Positions 36,542-44,193 of a DNA stretch of 51,818 nucleotides are shown here, piece after piece. The DNA is from JAJZJT01 sp049964655. GTDB lineage: Bacteria; Actinomycetota; Acidimicrobiia; Acidimicrobiales; RAAP-2. The stretch is taken from positions 1-51,818 of the forward strand of contig JBMFXC010000007.1 in NCBI GenBank assembly GCA_049964655.1. Reading direction: 5' to 3'. The position numbers and the translations under genes are program-made. Within the stretch, counting starts at the first letter, position 1; each line of letters begins with the position of its first letter. The notes beneath the pieces are model-generated. The model worked only from the letters and a program-made list of their open reading frames with translations. It was not told the origin of the DNA and searched no databases.

Positions 36542-37726
36542 TCAGGCGGGAGGCGCGACGACGTGAGGCATGCAGAGGTCGTCGTACTCGGCGATGACGA
36601 TCTCACCGGCGTCCGGCCCGCAGGTCGGGCATGCCGGGTCCTGGTGCACCTTGAAGGTGCGGAAGCTCTGTTCGAGCGCGTCGTAGGAGAGCAGACGGCC
36701 CTGCAGGGTGTCACCCAGGTCGAGGAGGAGCTTGATGGTCTCGATGGCCTGGAGCGAGCCGATGATGCCGGGGAGCACGCCCAGGACACCGGCCTCCGAG
36801 CAGCTCGGAGCGAGCTCGGCGGGGGGCGGCTCGGGGACCATGCAGCGGTAGCAGGGCCCGTAGTAGGGGTTGAAGACGGTCACCGCACCCTCGAACCGGA
36901 AGATCGAGCCGTGGACGACGGGGATCCGCTTGAGCACCGAGGCGTCGTTGACGAGGTACCGGGTCGGGAAGTTGTCGGTACCGTCCACGATGACGTCGTA
37001 GCCGTCGATGATGTCGAGCACGTTGTCGGCGCCGAGCCGAACGTCGTAGGTGACCACGTCGATGTCGGGGTTCATCGCCGTCAGCGTCTTCTTCGCCGAG
37101 TCGACCTTGCGCTCGCCGATCCGCTCGGTGTTGTGGAGGATCTGGCGCTGCAGGTTGGAGGCGTCGACGACGTCCATGTCGATGATGCCGAGGGTGCCTA
37201 CCCCGGCGGCGGCCAGGTACAGGGCAGCGGGCGAGCCAAGCCCGCCCGCCCCGAGCAGGAGCACCTTGGAGTCGAGCAGCTTCAGCTGCCCTGCCTCACC
37301 GACCTCGGGAAGGAGCAGGTGACGCTGGTAGCGGTTGCGCTGCTCGGCCGTGAGCGCACGCGGCGTCGACCACGGCCGGCCCTCGTCCTTCCAGCGGTTG
37401 AACCCTCCGAGCACCGAGGAGACGTCGGTGTAGCCGAGCTCCTGCAGGGTCTGGGCGGCGAACGCCGACCGCACGCCACCGGCGCAGTAGATGAGCACGT
37501 GGGCGCCCTTGTCGGGGATGCGCCCCTCCACCGACAGCTCGAGGTTCCCCCGTGGGATGTGCACGGCACCGGGCACCGACCCCTGCTGGTACTCGTCGGG
37601 CTCGCGTACGTCGAGGAGCACGGCGCCCGGATGCGCCATCTCTTCCTCCGCCGTCTGCGGGTCGACCTCGCGGATGGCCGCTTTGGCTGCGGCCAGCATC
37701 TCCCTGAACGTCGGCACGGCGATCAC
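36542..37726 (-). CDS. rhodanese-MoeB/ThiF fusion, inverted domain order
   Basis: The 394-aa sulfur-carrier adenylyltransferase activates the C-terminal glycine of a ubiquitin-like protein (MoaD, ThiS or CysO) for sulfur transfer. Residues about 1-120 are a rhodanese domain (VLLDVREPDEYQQGSVPGAV, active Cys81 in CAGGVRS). Residues about 125-394 are the E1-like domain, with LLLGAGGLGSPAALYLAAAG, the zinc pairs CYRC (292/295) and CPTC (366/369), and the catalytic-cysteine region APSCSEAGVLGVLPG. In mycobacterial MoeZ the rhodanese follows the E1 domain. The GTG at 37726 has AGGAGG close upstream and a promoter with a leader of about 55 nt. Confidence 0.9.
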   Translation of the reverse strand: MIAVPTFREMLAAAKAAIREVDPQTAEEEMAHPGAVLLDVREPDEYQQGSVPGAVHIPRGNLELSVEGRIPDKGAHVLIYCAGGVRSAFAAQTLQELGYTDVSSVLGGFNRWKDEGRPWSTPRALTAEQRNRYQRHLLLPEVGEAGQLKLLDSKVLLLGAGGLGSPAALYLAAAGVGTLGIIDMDVVDASNLQRQILHNTERIGERKVDSAKKTLTAMNPDIDVVTYDVRLGADNVLDIIDGYDVIVDGTDNFPTRYLVNDASVLKRIPVVHGSIFRFEGAVTVFNPYYGPCYRCMVPEPPPAELAPSCSEAGVLGVLPGIIGSLQAIETIKLLLDLGDTLQGRLLSYDALEQSFRTFKVHQDPACPTCGPDAGEIVIAEYDDLCMPHVVAPPA

Positions 37727-37787
37727 GTCCCTCCTGCCGGTAGACCCCTCGCGAGTCCAGCGCGGCCAGTGTGTTGTGCGTCCCTAA

Positions 37788-37793
37788 ACCCTA
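37788..37793 (-). promoter_or_regulatory. -10 hexamer TAGGGT of the rhodanese-MoeB gene
   Basis: It predicts transcription start near 37781 and a leader of about 55 nt carrying AGGAGG. One copy of the 20-bp direct repeat occupies the -35 region. Confidence 0.45.
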
Positions 37794-37801
37794 CCAGGAG
37801 G

Positions 37802-37882
37802 GTCGACATTCCTGACAGGCCGGGGCGCTGCTGCCGCTCGTCTCGGGCGGTGTGCCCAGCCCGTCGACATTCCCGACAGGCC
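37802..37882. repeat. pair of 20-bp direct repeats, 61 bp apart
   Basis: GTCGACATTCCTGACAGGCC (37802-37821) and GTCGACATTCCCGACAGGCC (37863-37882) differ at one base. They lie at the -35 region and about six helical turns upstream of the rhodanese-MoeB promoter. They could be regulator sites, or remnants of a mobile-element end. Confidence 0.7.
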
Positions 37883-38130
37883 GCGGGCACGGGACTGCAG
37901 GACACAGAGCAGTGGTTCGGCGCCTACTGCTCGCAACGGCGGACGACCGAGCTCGATGGACCGGTGTTGCGGCCTCCGTCGACGGTCCGAGACCTTCACC
38001 TGCTCGCCCACCTCTCTAGTACCGTCGCCACGGTGCCGTTCCGCCTCGATGCCCTGCCCCGGCAGCCGCTGGACGACCGGGCCGGACCCGGGTGGGCAGG
38101 CGGGGGGCTCTCCAGAGGAGGTCCGCGTCC

Positions 38131-38733
38131 ATGGAGCTGACATCGGCCGTCGCCCGCCGCCGCATGACGCGCAACTTCACCGGACGTCCGCCGACCCCCG
38201 GGGTCATAGACGGGCTCCTCAACGACGCCCTCAAGGCACCGTCAGCCGGGTTCACCCAAGGCGTCGACCTCGTGGTCCTCGAGGGTCCCGAGCAGACGGT
38301 CCGCTTCTGGGAAGCGACCACCGACGAGGCGTGGCGCCAGCGGTCGTCCCGCTACCCGGGGCTCGTTCGGGCGCCCGTCGTGGTCCTGCCCTTCTGCGAT
38401 CCGGCGGCCTACGTCGCGCGCTACGCAGAGCCCGACAAGGTGCCGCCGCCAGGCGAGCCGCCAGTCGAGTGGGTCGTGCCGTTCTGGTTCGTCGACGCTG
38501 CCTTCTGCACGATGTCGTTGCTCCTGCTGGCCGTCGACGCCGGTCTCGGGGCGGCCTTCCTCGGCAACTTCCGGGGCGAGGAGACCCTCCGCAGGGCCCT
38601 CGGCGTGCCCGAGGGCAGGCGGTGGCTCGGGGCCGTCCTCCTCGGTGAAGCGGCAGAACCCGACCCGCCCTCTGGGTCGCTGCGGCGGGGCCGCCGGCCC
38701 TTCGACGAGGCAGTCCACCGGAGCGAGTGGTAG
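38131..38733 (+). CDS. nitroreductase family protein
   Basis: The 200-aa flavoprotein of the nitroreductase fold opens with AVARRRMTRNFTGRPPTPGV and continues LLNDALKAPSAGFTQGVDLV, matching the FMN-contacting Arg and the Ala-Pro-Ser loop. A later segment MSLLLLAVDAGLGAAFLGNF is the conserved helix over the flavin. Such proteins reduce nitro compounds, quinones or specialised substrates with NAD(P)H, and some use F420. The ATG at 38131 has AGGAGG about 10 nt upstream. The C-terminal RRPFDEAVHRSEW is echoed in the deleted homologue at 40.6 kb. Confidence 0.85.
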   Translation: MELTSAVARRRMTRNFTGRPPTPGVIDGLLNDALKAPSAGFTQGVDLVVLEGPEQTVRFWEATTDEAWRQRSSRYPGLVRAPVVVLPFCDPAAYVARYAEPDKVPPPGEPPVEWVVPFWFVDAAFCTMSLLLLAVDAGLGAAFLGNFRGEETLRRALGVPEGRRWLGAVLLGEAAEPDPPSGSLRRGRRPFDEAVHRSEW

Positions 38734-38819
38734 CCCCAGGGAGCGGCGACGACGACGGCGACGGCCCGGCTCCGCGGCTGGCGCGCCGACAGTCGGTCAG
38801 CGAGGTCGGGCGGTGCCGC

Positions 38820-39947
38820 TCAGCACCTCAAGCCGGCGATGACGACCAGGCCCTTCGCACAGCGAGCCGACGTCGGCTGGCTGTGGGACCAGGTCCCCGT
38901 GGCACCCAGCGGCGCGAAGACGACGACGCCCCCGACCGTCGAGCCCGTGACGGTCAGGTCGGTGACGTTGCCGACGTGCAGGATGCCGGCCGGCGCCGCT
39001 TCGTCTTCGATGGTGACGTGTGAGCACGGTCGGGTGTTGGCCAGGGCGCAGACGTCACCCGCCGCGCCAGACGAGACGAAGTGCTCGATGGTGACGTCGC
39101 TCGTCGGTTGGGTGATCCAGAAGCCGTCGTCGGACGGCGCGCACGGGCCGGGGGTGTAGCGGTAGCCGTCGACGGTCGTGCCGGTATCGGCGTAGAGGGC
39201 CAGGCGCGACCCCGTCTCGCTCACGTCAGAGATCGTCCCGTCGTGCTGGAACGACCACGAGACGCCGTCGTCGCAGATCTGGTCGCTCACGGTGACGTCC
39301 TCCAGCACATTGCCCGTGGAGTAGCGAGGGGCGTCGAGGCTGGCTCCGGGCGGACCGGCGAAGTACAGGGCGAAGTGGCCGGGTGTGCGTCCGCTCAGCA
39401 CGTGGGCGTGGCGCAGGGTGACGTGGCTCGCCCCCGTCGAGAAGGCGATGCCGCCCTGGTGGGTCTGGGTGTCGAGGGTCAGGTCCTCGACGACGGTGCC
39501 GTCGGCCCGGTCCGCCAGCAGATTGTGCCCCGCCACGGTCTCGACGAGGGTCGTCGCCGAGGCACCCGCTCCGGTCAGCACCTCCGCTCCTTTGATGACG
39601 ACTTCGGAGGTGAAGGCGAAGGTGCCGGCTGGCACGCAGACGGTCCCGCCGGCACCGGCGTCGACAGCCGCCTGGAACGCCGGCGAGTTGTCAGGCGACG
39701 ACGTGCTGGCGCCGTAGCTCGTCACCGACACGGTGCAGTGGACATCCCCGGTGCTGGTGCCGATGCCAGTGCCGATGCCACGCGGTGCCGTCACCGCCCG
39801 GGACCGGTGCGCCGACGGCGCCGTCGCTCTGCCAGAGGACCAGGCCAATCCCCAGGCAAGGAGGCCAGCAGCGAGGACCACGGCGACGACAAGAGCCACG
39901 ACGACACGAGGGACTCGCTGTGGCCCAGGCGAGCTCGGCGGCGGCAT
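38820..39947 (-). CDS. membrane-anchored right-handed beta-helix protein (pectate-lyase superfamily type)
   Basis: The 375-aa protein has one N-terminal membrane segment (VVVALVVAVVLAAGLLAWGL) that may act as a signal anchor. A parallel beta-helix follows, opening with SVTSYGASTSSPDNSPAFQA and VCVPAGTFAFTSEVVIKGAE, the usual start of pectate-lyase-3/GH28-like domains. Repeated coil strings are VVEDLTLDTQTHQGG, HVTLRHAHVLSG and DVTIEHFVSSGAAGD. Several cysteines near the C-terminus may form disulfides. It probably binds or cleaves an extracellular polysaccharide, consistent with the surface-glycan genes in the window. The substrate and catalytic residues were not identified. Confidence 0.75.
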   Translation of the reverse strand: MPPPSSPGPQRVPRVVVALVVAVVLAAGLLAWGLAWSSGRATAPSAHRSRAVTAPRGIGTGIGTSTGDVHCTVSVTSYGASTSSPDNSPAFQAAVDAGAGGTVCVPAGTFAFTSEVVIKGAEVLTGAGASATTLVETVAGHNLLADRADGTVVEDLTLDTQTHQGGIAFSTGASHVTLRHAHVLSGRTPGHFALYFAGPPGASLDAPRYSTGNVLEDVTVSDQICDDGVSWSFQHDGTISDVSETGSRLALYADTGTTVDGYRYTPGPCAPSDDGFWITQPTSDVTIEHFVSSGAAGDVCALANTRPCSHVTIEDEAAPAGILHVGNVTDLTVTGSTVGGVVVFAPLGATGTWSHSQPTSARCAKGLVVIAGLRC

Positions 39948-40046
39948 GACAGGTGTATCGATCGAAACGGGCCCCCGGTTGAGGAGCCTGTGGGGCGGGG
40001 CGACCCAAGTGCCGCAGCGGAGCGTCGGGAAGCCGACGGGTGGGCC

Positions 40047-40481
40047 TCAGCGACGGCGGCGGGAGGACTCGTTCAACGAGACCGCAGCCCGGACGAGCTC
40101 GACGAACGCCACGGTGTCGAGGCTGTCGCCCTCACGCAGGTCGACGGCCCGGCGCAGCGCGCCGTCGAGGCTGGCGTTGAAGAGGCCACCGGGGTCCTCG
40201 AGGTGCGCCCCTTTGGCGAACGTCACCTTCACGTGGTCCTTGTAGGTCTCTCCCGTGCAGAGCAGCCCGTCGTGCGACCAGGCCAGGACGCCCGCGGGGT
40301 TCGACGGCCTGCGCCACTTCACCTCCTCGACCACGTCGGGGTCCGCCTCGGTGACGAGGGCCCGGACGCCCGCCAGTGCCGCGACGCGCCAGTCGCCGGC
40401 TGCCGAGGCAGCGTCCTCGTCCCGGTGGGTTCCCTCACCCGAGGGCGCCGCGGGGCGAGGTGGGGCGCCATGCTGGGTCAC
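40047..40481 (-). CDS. DUF1801 family protein
   Basis: The 144-aa protein has the DUF1801 core: RALVTEADPDVVEEVKWRRP, GVLAWSHDGLLCTGETYKDH, VKVTFAKGAHLEDPGGLFNA and LDGALRRAVDLREGDSLDTV. Members are small soluble proteins with a YdhG/frataxin-like fold and no assigned enzyme activity. The GTG at 40481 is chosen to give the usual family length. The first 35 or so residues are low in complexity, so the true start could be later. Confidence 0.8.
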   Translation of the reverse strand: MTQHGAPPRPAAPSGEGTHRDEDAASAAGDWRVAALAGVRALVTEADPDVVEEVKWRRPSNPAGVLAWSHDGLLCTGETYKDHVKVTFAKGAHLEDPGGLFNASLDGALRRAVDLREGDSLDTVAFVELVRAAVSLNESSRRRR

Positions 40482-40632
40482 CTCGGCGTCGTCCCCTCGG
40501 TCGACGTCGAACCGGCCGTACAGAGGGGCACGGGGGGCGCCCAGCGCGATCCAGCCGCCGGGTCGGACGGGGTCGGACGGTCGGGCTGCAGGAGGCGTGG
40601 TGCAGCTCCGGGCCGGGGGACGACGTCCGCCA
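40482..40632. other. 151-bp gap between two minus-strand genes
   Basis: The frame upstream of the DUF1801 start stays open on the minus strand and includes GGWIALGAPRAPLYG, which looks protein-like but fits no recognised family. No promoter or hairpin was seen. Confidence 0.3.
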
Positions 40633-40938
40633 CTACCACCGCTCCCGGTGTACGACCTCGTCGAAGGGTCGGCGGTCCGGGTGGGCGATCGGGGCGAGTG
40701 GCCGGTCCGCCGGGTAGCCGAGAGCCACCAGGTAGGAGCACGTCCGGTCAGCAGGAATACCGAGGATGCGCCGACAGGCATCCTGGTCGCCGACCGCCGA
40801 GTGGCCCGAGCCGATGCCCAGGTCGGTGGCAGCGAGCAGCATGGCCATGGTCGCCCGACCGAGGTCGTCGGGGGCGAGCGATCGGTCCTCGTAGGAGCGG
40901 ACGTTCCTCCGGGCCCTGATGGCGTCCCACGTCTCCAC
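40633..40938 (-). pseudogene. nitroreductase with internal in-frame deletion (101 aa)
   Basis: The product starts as a normal nitroreductase (METWDAIRARRNVRSYEDRS, then LAPDDLGR) and jumps directly to the late helix ATMAMLLAATDLGIGSGHSA and the C-terminal VALGYPADRPLAPI. Family members are about 170-190 aa. The missing 75 or so residues should include the ALA-PS flavin loop and the first core strands, so FMN binding should be lost. The frame is intact and the -10 hexamer (TAGCCT, 6 nt before the GTG) is retained, so it may still be expressed, or it may be a recent deletion. Confidence 0.7.
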
Positions 40939-40944
40939 GGGTTC

Positions 40945-40950
40945 AGGCTA
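40945..40950 (-). promoter_or_regulatory. -10 hexamer TAGCCT of the deleted nitroreductase (leaderless type)
   Basis: TAGCCT is exactly 6 nt before the GTG at 40938. Confidence 0.5.
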
Positions 40951-41057
40951 GTGGGCGGCGGCGCCGGGCGGTCGTCCGCTCCGCGCCGGCGCACCCGTGT
41001 ACCGTCGGTCGAGCGCCGCACGACGAGTGCGGGGGACCGAGCGACGAGGAGGGGGGC

Positions 41058-42026
41058 GTGCGGGCAGCCGTCTATCGAGCGACAGGCGACAGTGGCGTCC
41101 TGTCGGTGGAGGAGCTCCCGAGGCCCGAGCCCGGGCCGGGCGAGGTGCGCGTGCGGATCGTGTGGTCGGGAGTCAACCCGACCGACTGGAAGACCCGGTC
41201 GGGAGCGACCGGCGCTCCCCCGACCGACTTCCAAGTGCCCCATCAGGACGGTGCCGGAGTGGTCGACGCCGTCGGCCCAGGGGTCACCGACCGGTCCCCC
41301 GGCCAGCGGGTCTGGGTGTACCTCGCGGCATTCGGGAACCGTTGGGGCACGGCTGCGGAGTACTGCGTGGTGCCGGCCGAGCGCACCGTCCCTCTCCCCC
41401 GCGACGTGACGGACGAACTGGGGGCCTCCCTCGGGGTCCCGGCGGTCACGGCGGCTCACTGTCTCGGCGGCGTGCCCGAGCAGCTCGCCGGGAGGACCGT
41501 GCTCGTCGCCGGGGGAGCCGGGGGCGTCGGGCACTTCGCCATCGAACTGGCCAAGCACGCCGGTGCACGCGTCGTCACGACGGTGAGCTCCTCCGAGAAG
41601 GCCGAACTGGCCCGAGCCGCCGGTGCCGACCTGGTGGTGGACTACCGCCGGCCCGGTCTCCTCGAGCAGGTGCGGTCGTTCACCCCGACAGTCGACCGGG
41701 TCGTCGAGGTGGCGCTCGGAGCCAACCTCGAGCTCGACCTGGCGCTGTCCCGGCCCGGCACCGAGCTCGTCACCTATGCCACCGAGGCCGACGATCCAGT
41801 CCTGCCCACCCGTCGGCTGATGAACGCCAACGCGACGCTCCGGTTCGTGCTCCTCTACGGCGTGCCGGCGACCGAGCTCGCTGCCGCGGTGGCGTGGGTG
41901 GAGCGGGCAGTTGGAACAGGGGCGTTGACGGCGCTTCCCCTCCATCGTTTCCCCCTCGACGAGGTGGCGGCTGCCCAGGATGCCGTCGAAGGCGGAGCCG
42001 TCGGCAAGGTCCTGGTCGCCCCCTGA
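41058..42026 (+). CDS. NAD(P)H:quinone oxidoreductase, zinc-less MDR family
   Basis: The 322-aa medium-chain reductase has RAAVYRATGDSGVLSVEELP, the substrate-cleft string SGVNPTDWKTRSGATG, HQDGAGVVDAVGPGV and the nucleotide motif VLVAGGAGGVGHFAIELAKH. No structural or catalytic zinc cysteines are present, so it is a QOR/crotonyl-reductase-type enzyme that reduces quinones or enones with NADPH. The GTG has GAGGAGG upstream, and a perfect hairpin follows the stop, making it monocistronic. Confidence 0.9.
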   Translation: MRAAVYRATGDSGVLSVEELPRPEPGPGEVRVRIVWSGVNPTDWKTRSGATGAPPTDFQVPHQDGAGVVDAVGPGVTDRSPGQRVWVYLAAFGNRWGTAAEYCVVPAERTVPLPRDVTDELGASLGVPAVTAAHCLGGVPEQLAGRTVLVAGGAGGVGHFAIELAKHAGARVVTTVSSSEKAELARAAGADLVVDYRRPGLLEQVRSFTPTVDRVVEVALGANLELDLALSRPGTELVTYATEADDPVLPTRRLMNANATLRFVLLYGVPATELAAAVAWVERAVGTGALTALPLHRFPLDEVAAAQDAVEGGAVGKVLVAP

Positions 42027-42027
42027 C

Positions 42028-42056
42028 CGGCGTCGTCCCCGCCGGGGACGACGCCG
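42028..42056 (+). terminator. 13-bp hairpin after the quinone oxidoreductase
   Basis: GGCGTCGTCCCC and its exact complement GGGGACGACGCC (plus one outer C-G pair) enclose a GCC loop, 1 nt past the stop codon. No T-tract follows. Confidence 0.7.
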
Positions 42057-42182
42057 CGGGCGGAGCCCGCACGACGCCTCCAGTGGCCACGTCACCACCT
42101 TTCCGTCACTGCCGAGGCAGCCCGCCCGACGCCCGCGAGCCCAACGGCAGGGCCGACCGCCTGGGGTCGGACCGACCTCCGG

Positions 42183-42539
42183 TCACGTCCGAGCGGCCTT
42201 GTCCTTCCTGATGCGGACATCGGCGAGAGCGGCGAGGAGCTCGCCGACCCGGTGCGGCTGCTCGACCGGGTGCCTAACCGGAACGTCGGGGTGGACCTCG
42301 TAGGAGTTGCGCCGGCCGACCCGCTTGCGGGTGACGTACCCGGCGGCCACCAGGTCGGCGACGATCGCCTGGGCAGCCCGCTCGGTGATGCCCACGCGGT
42401 CGGCGATGTCGCGCCCTCGGATGCCCGGGTCTTTGGCGATGCACACCAAGACGTGCCCGTGGTTGGTCAGGAACGTCCATGTCGGCTTGGTCGGGCCGTC
42501 GGGCGGCCGACCGGGGACGTCGGGCTTCTTGGTGGCCAC
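42183..42539 (-). CDS. winged-helix transcriptional regulator, divergent from the dab operon
   Basis: The 118-aa protein has a compact winged helix: TWTFLTNHGHVLVCIAKDPG, the helix-turn-helix IRGRDIADRVGITERAAQAI, and a wing VAAGYVTRKRVGRRNSYEVH. It matches the short MarR_2/ArsR-like regulators common in actinobacteria. No metal-binding cysteine pair is seen. It is transcribed away from dabB across 112 bp containing an inverted repeat over the dab promoter, so it is the obvious candidate regulator of that operon. TACCAT lies 6 nt before its GTG. Confidence 0.85.
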   Translation of the reverse strand: MATKKPDVPGRPPDGPTKPTWTFLTNHGHVLVCIAKDPGIRGRDIADRVGITERAAQAIVADLVAAGYVTRKRVGRRNSYEVHPDVPVRHPVEQPHRVGELLAALADVRIRKDKAART

Positions 42540-42545
42540 ACGCGG

Positions 42546-42551
42546 ATGGTA
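42546..42551 (-). promoter_or_regulatory. -10 hexamer TACCAT of the winged-helix gene (leaderless type)
   Basis: TACCAT is 6 nt before the GTG at 42539. Confidence 0.5.
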
Positions 42552-42585
42552 GCGCCGTTCGTGAACTCGGGACCGTACATCGGGC

Positions 42586-42614
42586 TTGTCGACACTCCCA
42601 TCATGATGTATAAC
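42586..42614 (+). promoter_or_regulatory. dab operon promoter TTGTCG-17-TATAAC
   Basis: TTGTCG (42586-42591) and TATAAC (42609-42614) with 17-bp spacing give a start near 42621. The leader is about 31 nt with GAGGAGGG before the dabB GTG. This is one of the two near-consensus sigma-70-type promoters in the window. Confidence 0.65.
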
Positions 42615-42637
42615 TCACGAAGTTTGTTTCGCGAGTT
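42612..42637. promoter_or_regulatory. inverted-repeat operator at the dab promoter
   Basis: The arms AACTCACGAA and TTCGCGAGTT (9 of 10 bases complementary) flank a 6-bp spacer and overlap the -10 box and start site. A related half-site TTCGTGA lies at 42559-42565, near the regulator's own promoter. Confidence 0.6.
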
Positions 42638-42651
42638 TTCGAGGAGGGATT

Positions 42652-44193
42652 GTGGTCGCACTGTGGATCGGACGGATCGCCCTGGTGTCCTCGGTCGTCC
42701 TGCCACTGCTGGGCGGCACCGTCGGCCGCTTTCGCCGCGGACGGTCGGCCTGCGTGCCGCTGTCGTGGGCGGCGGCGGCGGCGGCGCTCGTCGTCCTCGG
42801 GGTGGTCGTCGTCCACGGCCCCGACGCTCTCGCGGTGCGCGGCGGTCCCGGGCTGGTGGCCGATCCCGTCTCCGCAGTGGTCCTCCTGCTGGTGACCGGG
42901 GTCGGCGCCGTCGTGCAGAGCTTCTCGGTCCGCTACCTGCAGGCCGACCCGTCGTCGGGCCGCTTCGCCGGACGGGTCGGCGCCGTGGTGACCGCCATGA
43001 CCCTGGTCGCCGCCTCTGCCGACCTCGTCGGGCTGGCCGTGGGCTGGACGGTGGCGGGCGTGGCGTTCCTCGGGGTGCTCTCCTGTCGGAACGACCTCCC
43101 CGGAGTGGCCGGGTGCTCCCGGGCGCTCCGCCGCGCCCTCGTCGTCGGCGACGGCTGCCTGCTGGCAGCGATCGCGCTCGTCCTCGACCGGGCCGGCGAC
43201 GTGCAGCTCAGCTCGGCGCACGCGCTCGAGCTGGCCGTCCGACAGCTGGGTCCGTGGCACGGCGTAGTCGCCGTGCTGGTCACGGTGGCAGCGCTGGCCC
43301 GCGGCGCCCAAGGCATCTTCTCCCGCTGGCTTCCTCGGACGATCTCCGCTCCCACGCCCGCCTGCGCGCTCCTCCACGCCGGGGTGGTCAACGGCGGCGG
43401 GGTGCTGCTCGTCCGCACCGGTGCGCTGGGTGCCTGGGGACCGGCCATGGTCGGCCTGCTGGTCATCTCGGGAGCAACGGCGGTCCGGGCCAGCCTGATC
43501 ATGCGCCGGCAAGCCGACGTGAAGGGCAAGCTGGCCTACTCGACGATGGCCCAGATGGGCTTCATGTTGTCCGAATGTGCGGTGGGCGCCTACCCGGCCG
43601 CGGTCATCCACCTGGTCGCCCACGGCTGTTACAAGGCGTCACTGTTCTTCTCTTCCGGCTCGGCCGTTCGTCGGCCCGGCCGACCCACCACCACCTCGGC
43701 GGCGTCAGCGCCCGTCCTGGCCACGGCAGCGATGGCTCTCGCCGCCACCATCGCCGTGGTGCCGGGGCTGGTGATCGGCGACGGTGTGGTACTGGCCGCC
43801 TTCGCTGCCGTGACGGCGGCGTCGCTGGCGGCAGCCGTAGGTTCGTCGCTGTCGGTGGGTCCGAGGTCCGGCCGGGGTCGGTGGAGCGTGCTCCTCTTCG
43901 CCGCTGCTGCCGGCTACGGGTCGCTGGTCGCCGTCGTCGGCCGATTTCTGGCCCATGGTGCGGTGGCCGTCGCCGGCAGCACCGTCGACCCGTGGTGGCT
44001 GGTCGCAGGGGCGATCGTCGCCGGCTCCGCCGCGTGGATGGCGGAGCGCAGCCCATGGGCGGGAGCCGTTCGGGGGCGGCTCCTCGACGCCGGGTGTCCC
44101 CGAGCGACCACCGACCAGCCTCCGCGTCGCCCGGTTACCGACGTGCCGGCAGATGCCAGCTGCGCTCTGGCCGTCGAGGGGAGGGCGGCATGA
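42652..44193 (+). CDS. dabB: DabB, proton-conducting subunit of the inorganic-carbon accumulator
   Basis: The 513-aa antiporter-like membrane protein of the NuoL/MrpA family has about 13-14 hydrophobic segments. Core motifs are SAPTPACALLHAGVVNGGGV, MRRQADVKGKLAYSTMAQMG with the conserved lysine, and HLVAHGCYKASLFF with a second lysine. In DAB systems this subunit conducts cations down their gradient to drive CO2 hydration by DabA. It is distinct from complex I NuoL in its short length and in the DabA gene that follows with an ATGA overlap. The GTG at 42652 has GAGGAGGG upstream. Confidence 0.88.
   Translation: MVALWIGRIALVSSVVLPLLGGTVGRFRRGRSACVPLSWAAAAAALVVLGVVVVHGPDALAVRGGPGLVADPVSAVVLLLVTGVGAVVQSFSVRYLQADPSSGRFAGRVGAVVTAMTLVAASADLVGLAVGWTVAGVAFLGVLSCRNDLPGVAGCSRALRRALVVGDGCLLAAIALVLDRAGDVQLSSAHALELAVRQLGPWHGVVAVLVTVAALARGAQGIFSRWLPRTISAPTPACALLHAGVVNGGGVLLVRTGALGAWGPAMVGLLVISGATAVRASLIMRRQADVKGKLAYSTMAQMGFMLSECAVGAYPAAVIHLVAHGCYKASLFFSSGSAVRRPGRPTTTSAASAPVLATAAMALAATIAVVPGLVIGDGVVLAAFAAVTAASLAAAVGSSLSVGPRSGRGRWSVLLFAAAAGYGSLVAVVGRFLAHGAVAVAGSTVDPWWLVAGAIVAGSAAWMAERSPWAGAVRGRLLDAGCPRATTDQPPRRPVTDVPADASCALAVEGRAA

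Larger units (their letters stand above)
37727..38130. other. 404-bp intergenic region with promoter and paired direct repeats
   Basis: This is the only gap over 300 bp. It holds, on the minus strand, a TAGGGT -10 hexamer (37788-37793) for the rhodanese-MoeB gene, two near-identical 20-bp repeats upstream of it (37802 and 37863), and the plus-strand AGGAGG of the nitroreductase gene near 38116. No convincing protein-coding frame was seen. Confidence 0.6.

Noticed and set aside
37802..37882. Twin repeats as proof of an insertion sequence
   Set aside because: No transposase remnant, inverted partner or target duplication is visible, so only the repeat itself is reported.
38131..40938. Nitroreductases as the missing F420-dehydrogenating partner of cofE
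   Set aside because: The 38.1-kb protein has no FbiB-specific feature I can identify, and the 40.6-kb one lacks the flavin site. The distance of 20 kb gives no support.
42652..44193. dabB as a complex I or Mrp antiporter subunit
   Set aside because: No other nuo or mrp genes are present, the protein is short, and it is coupled to a clear dabA.
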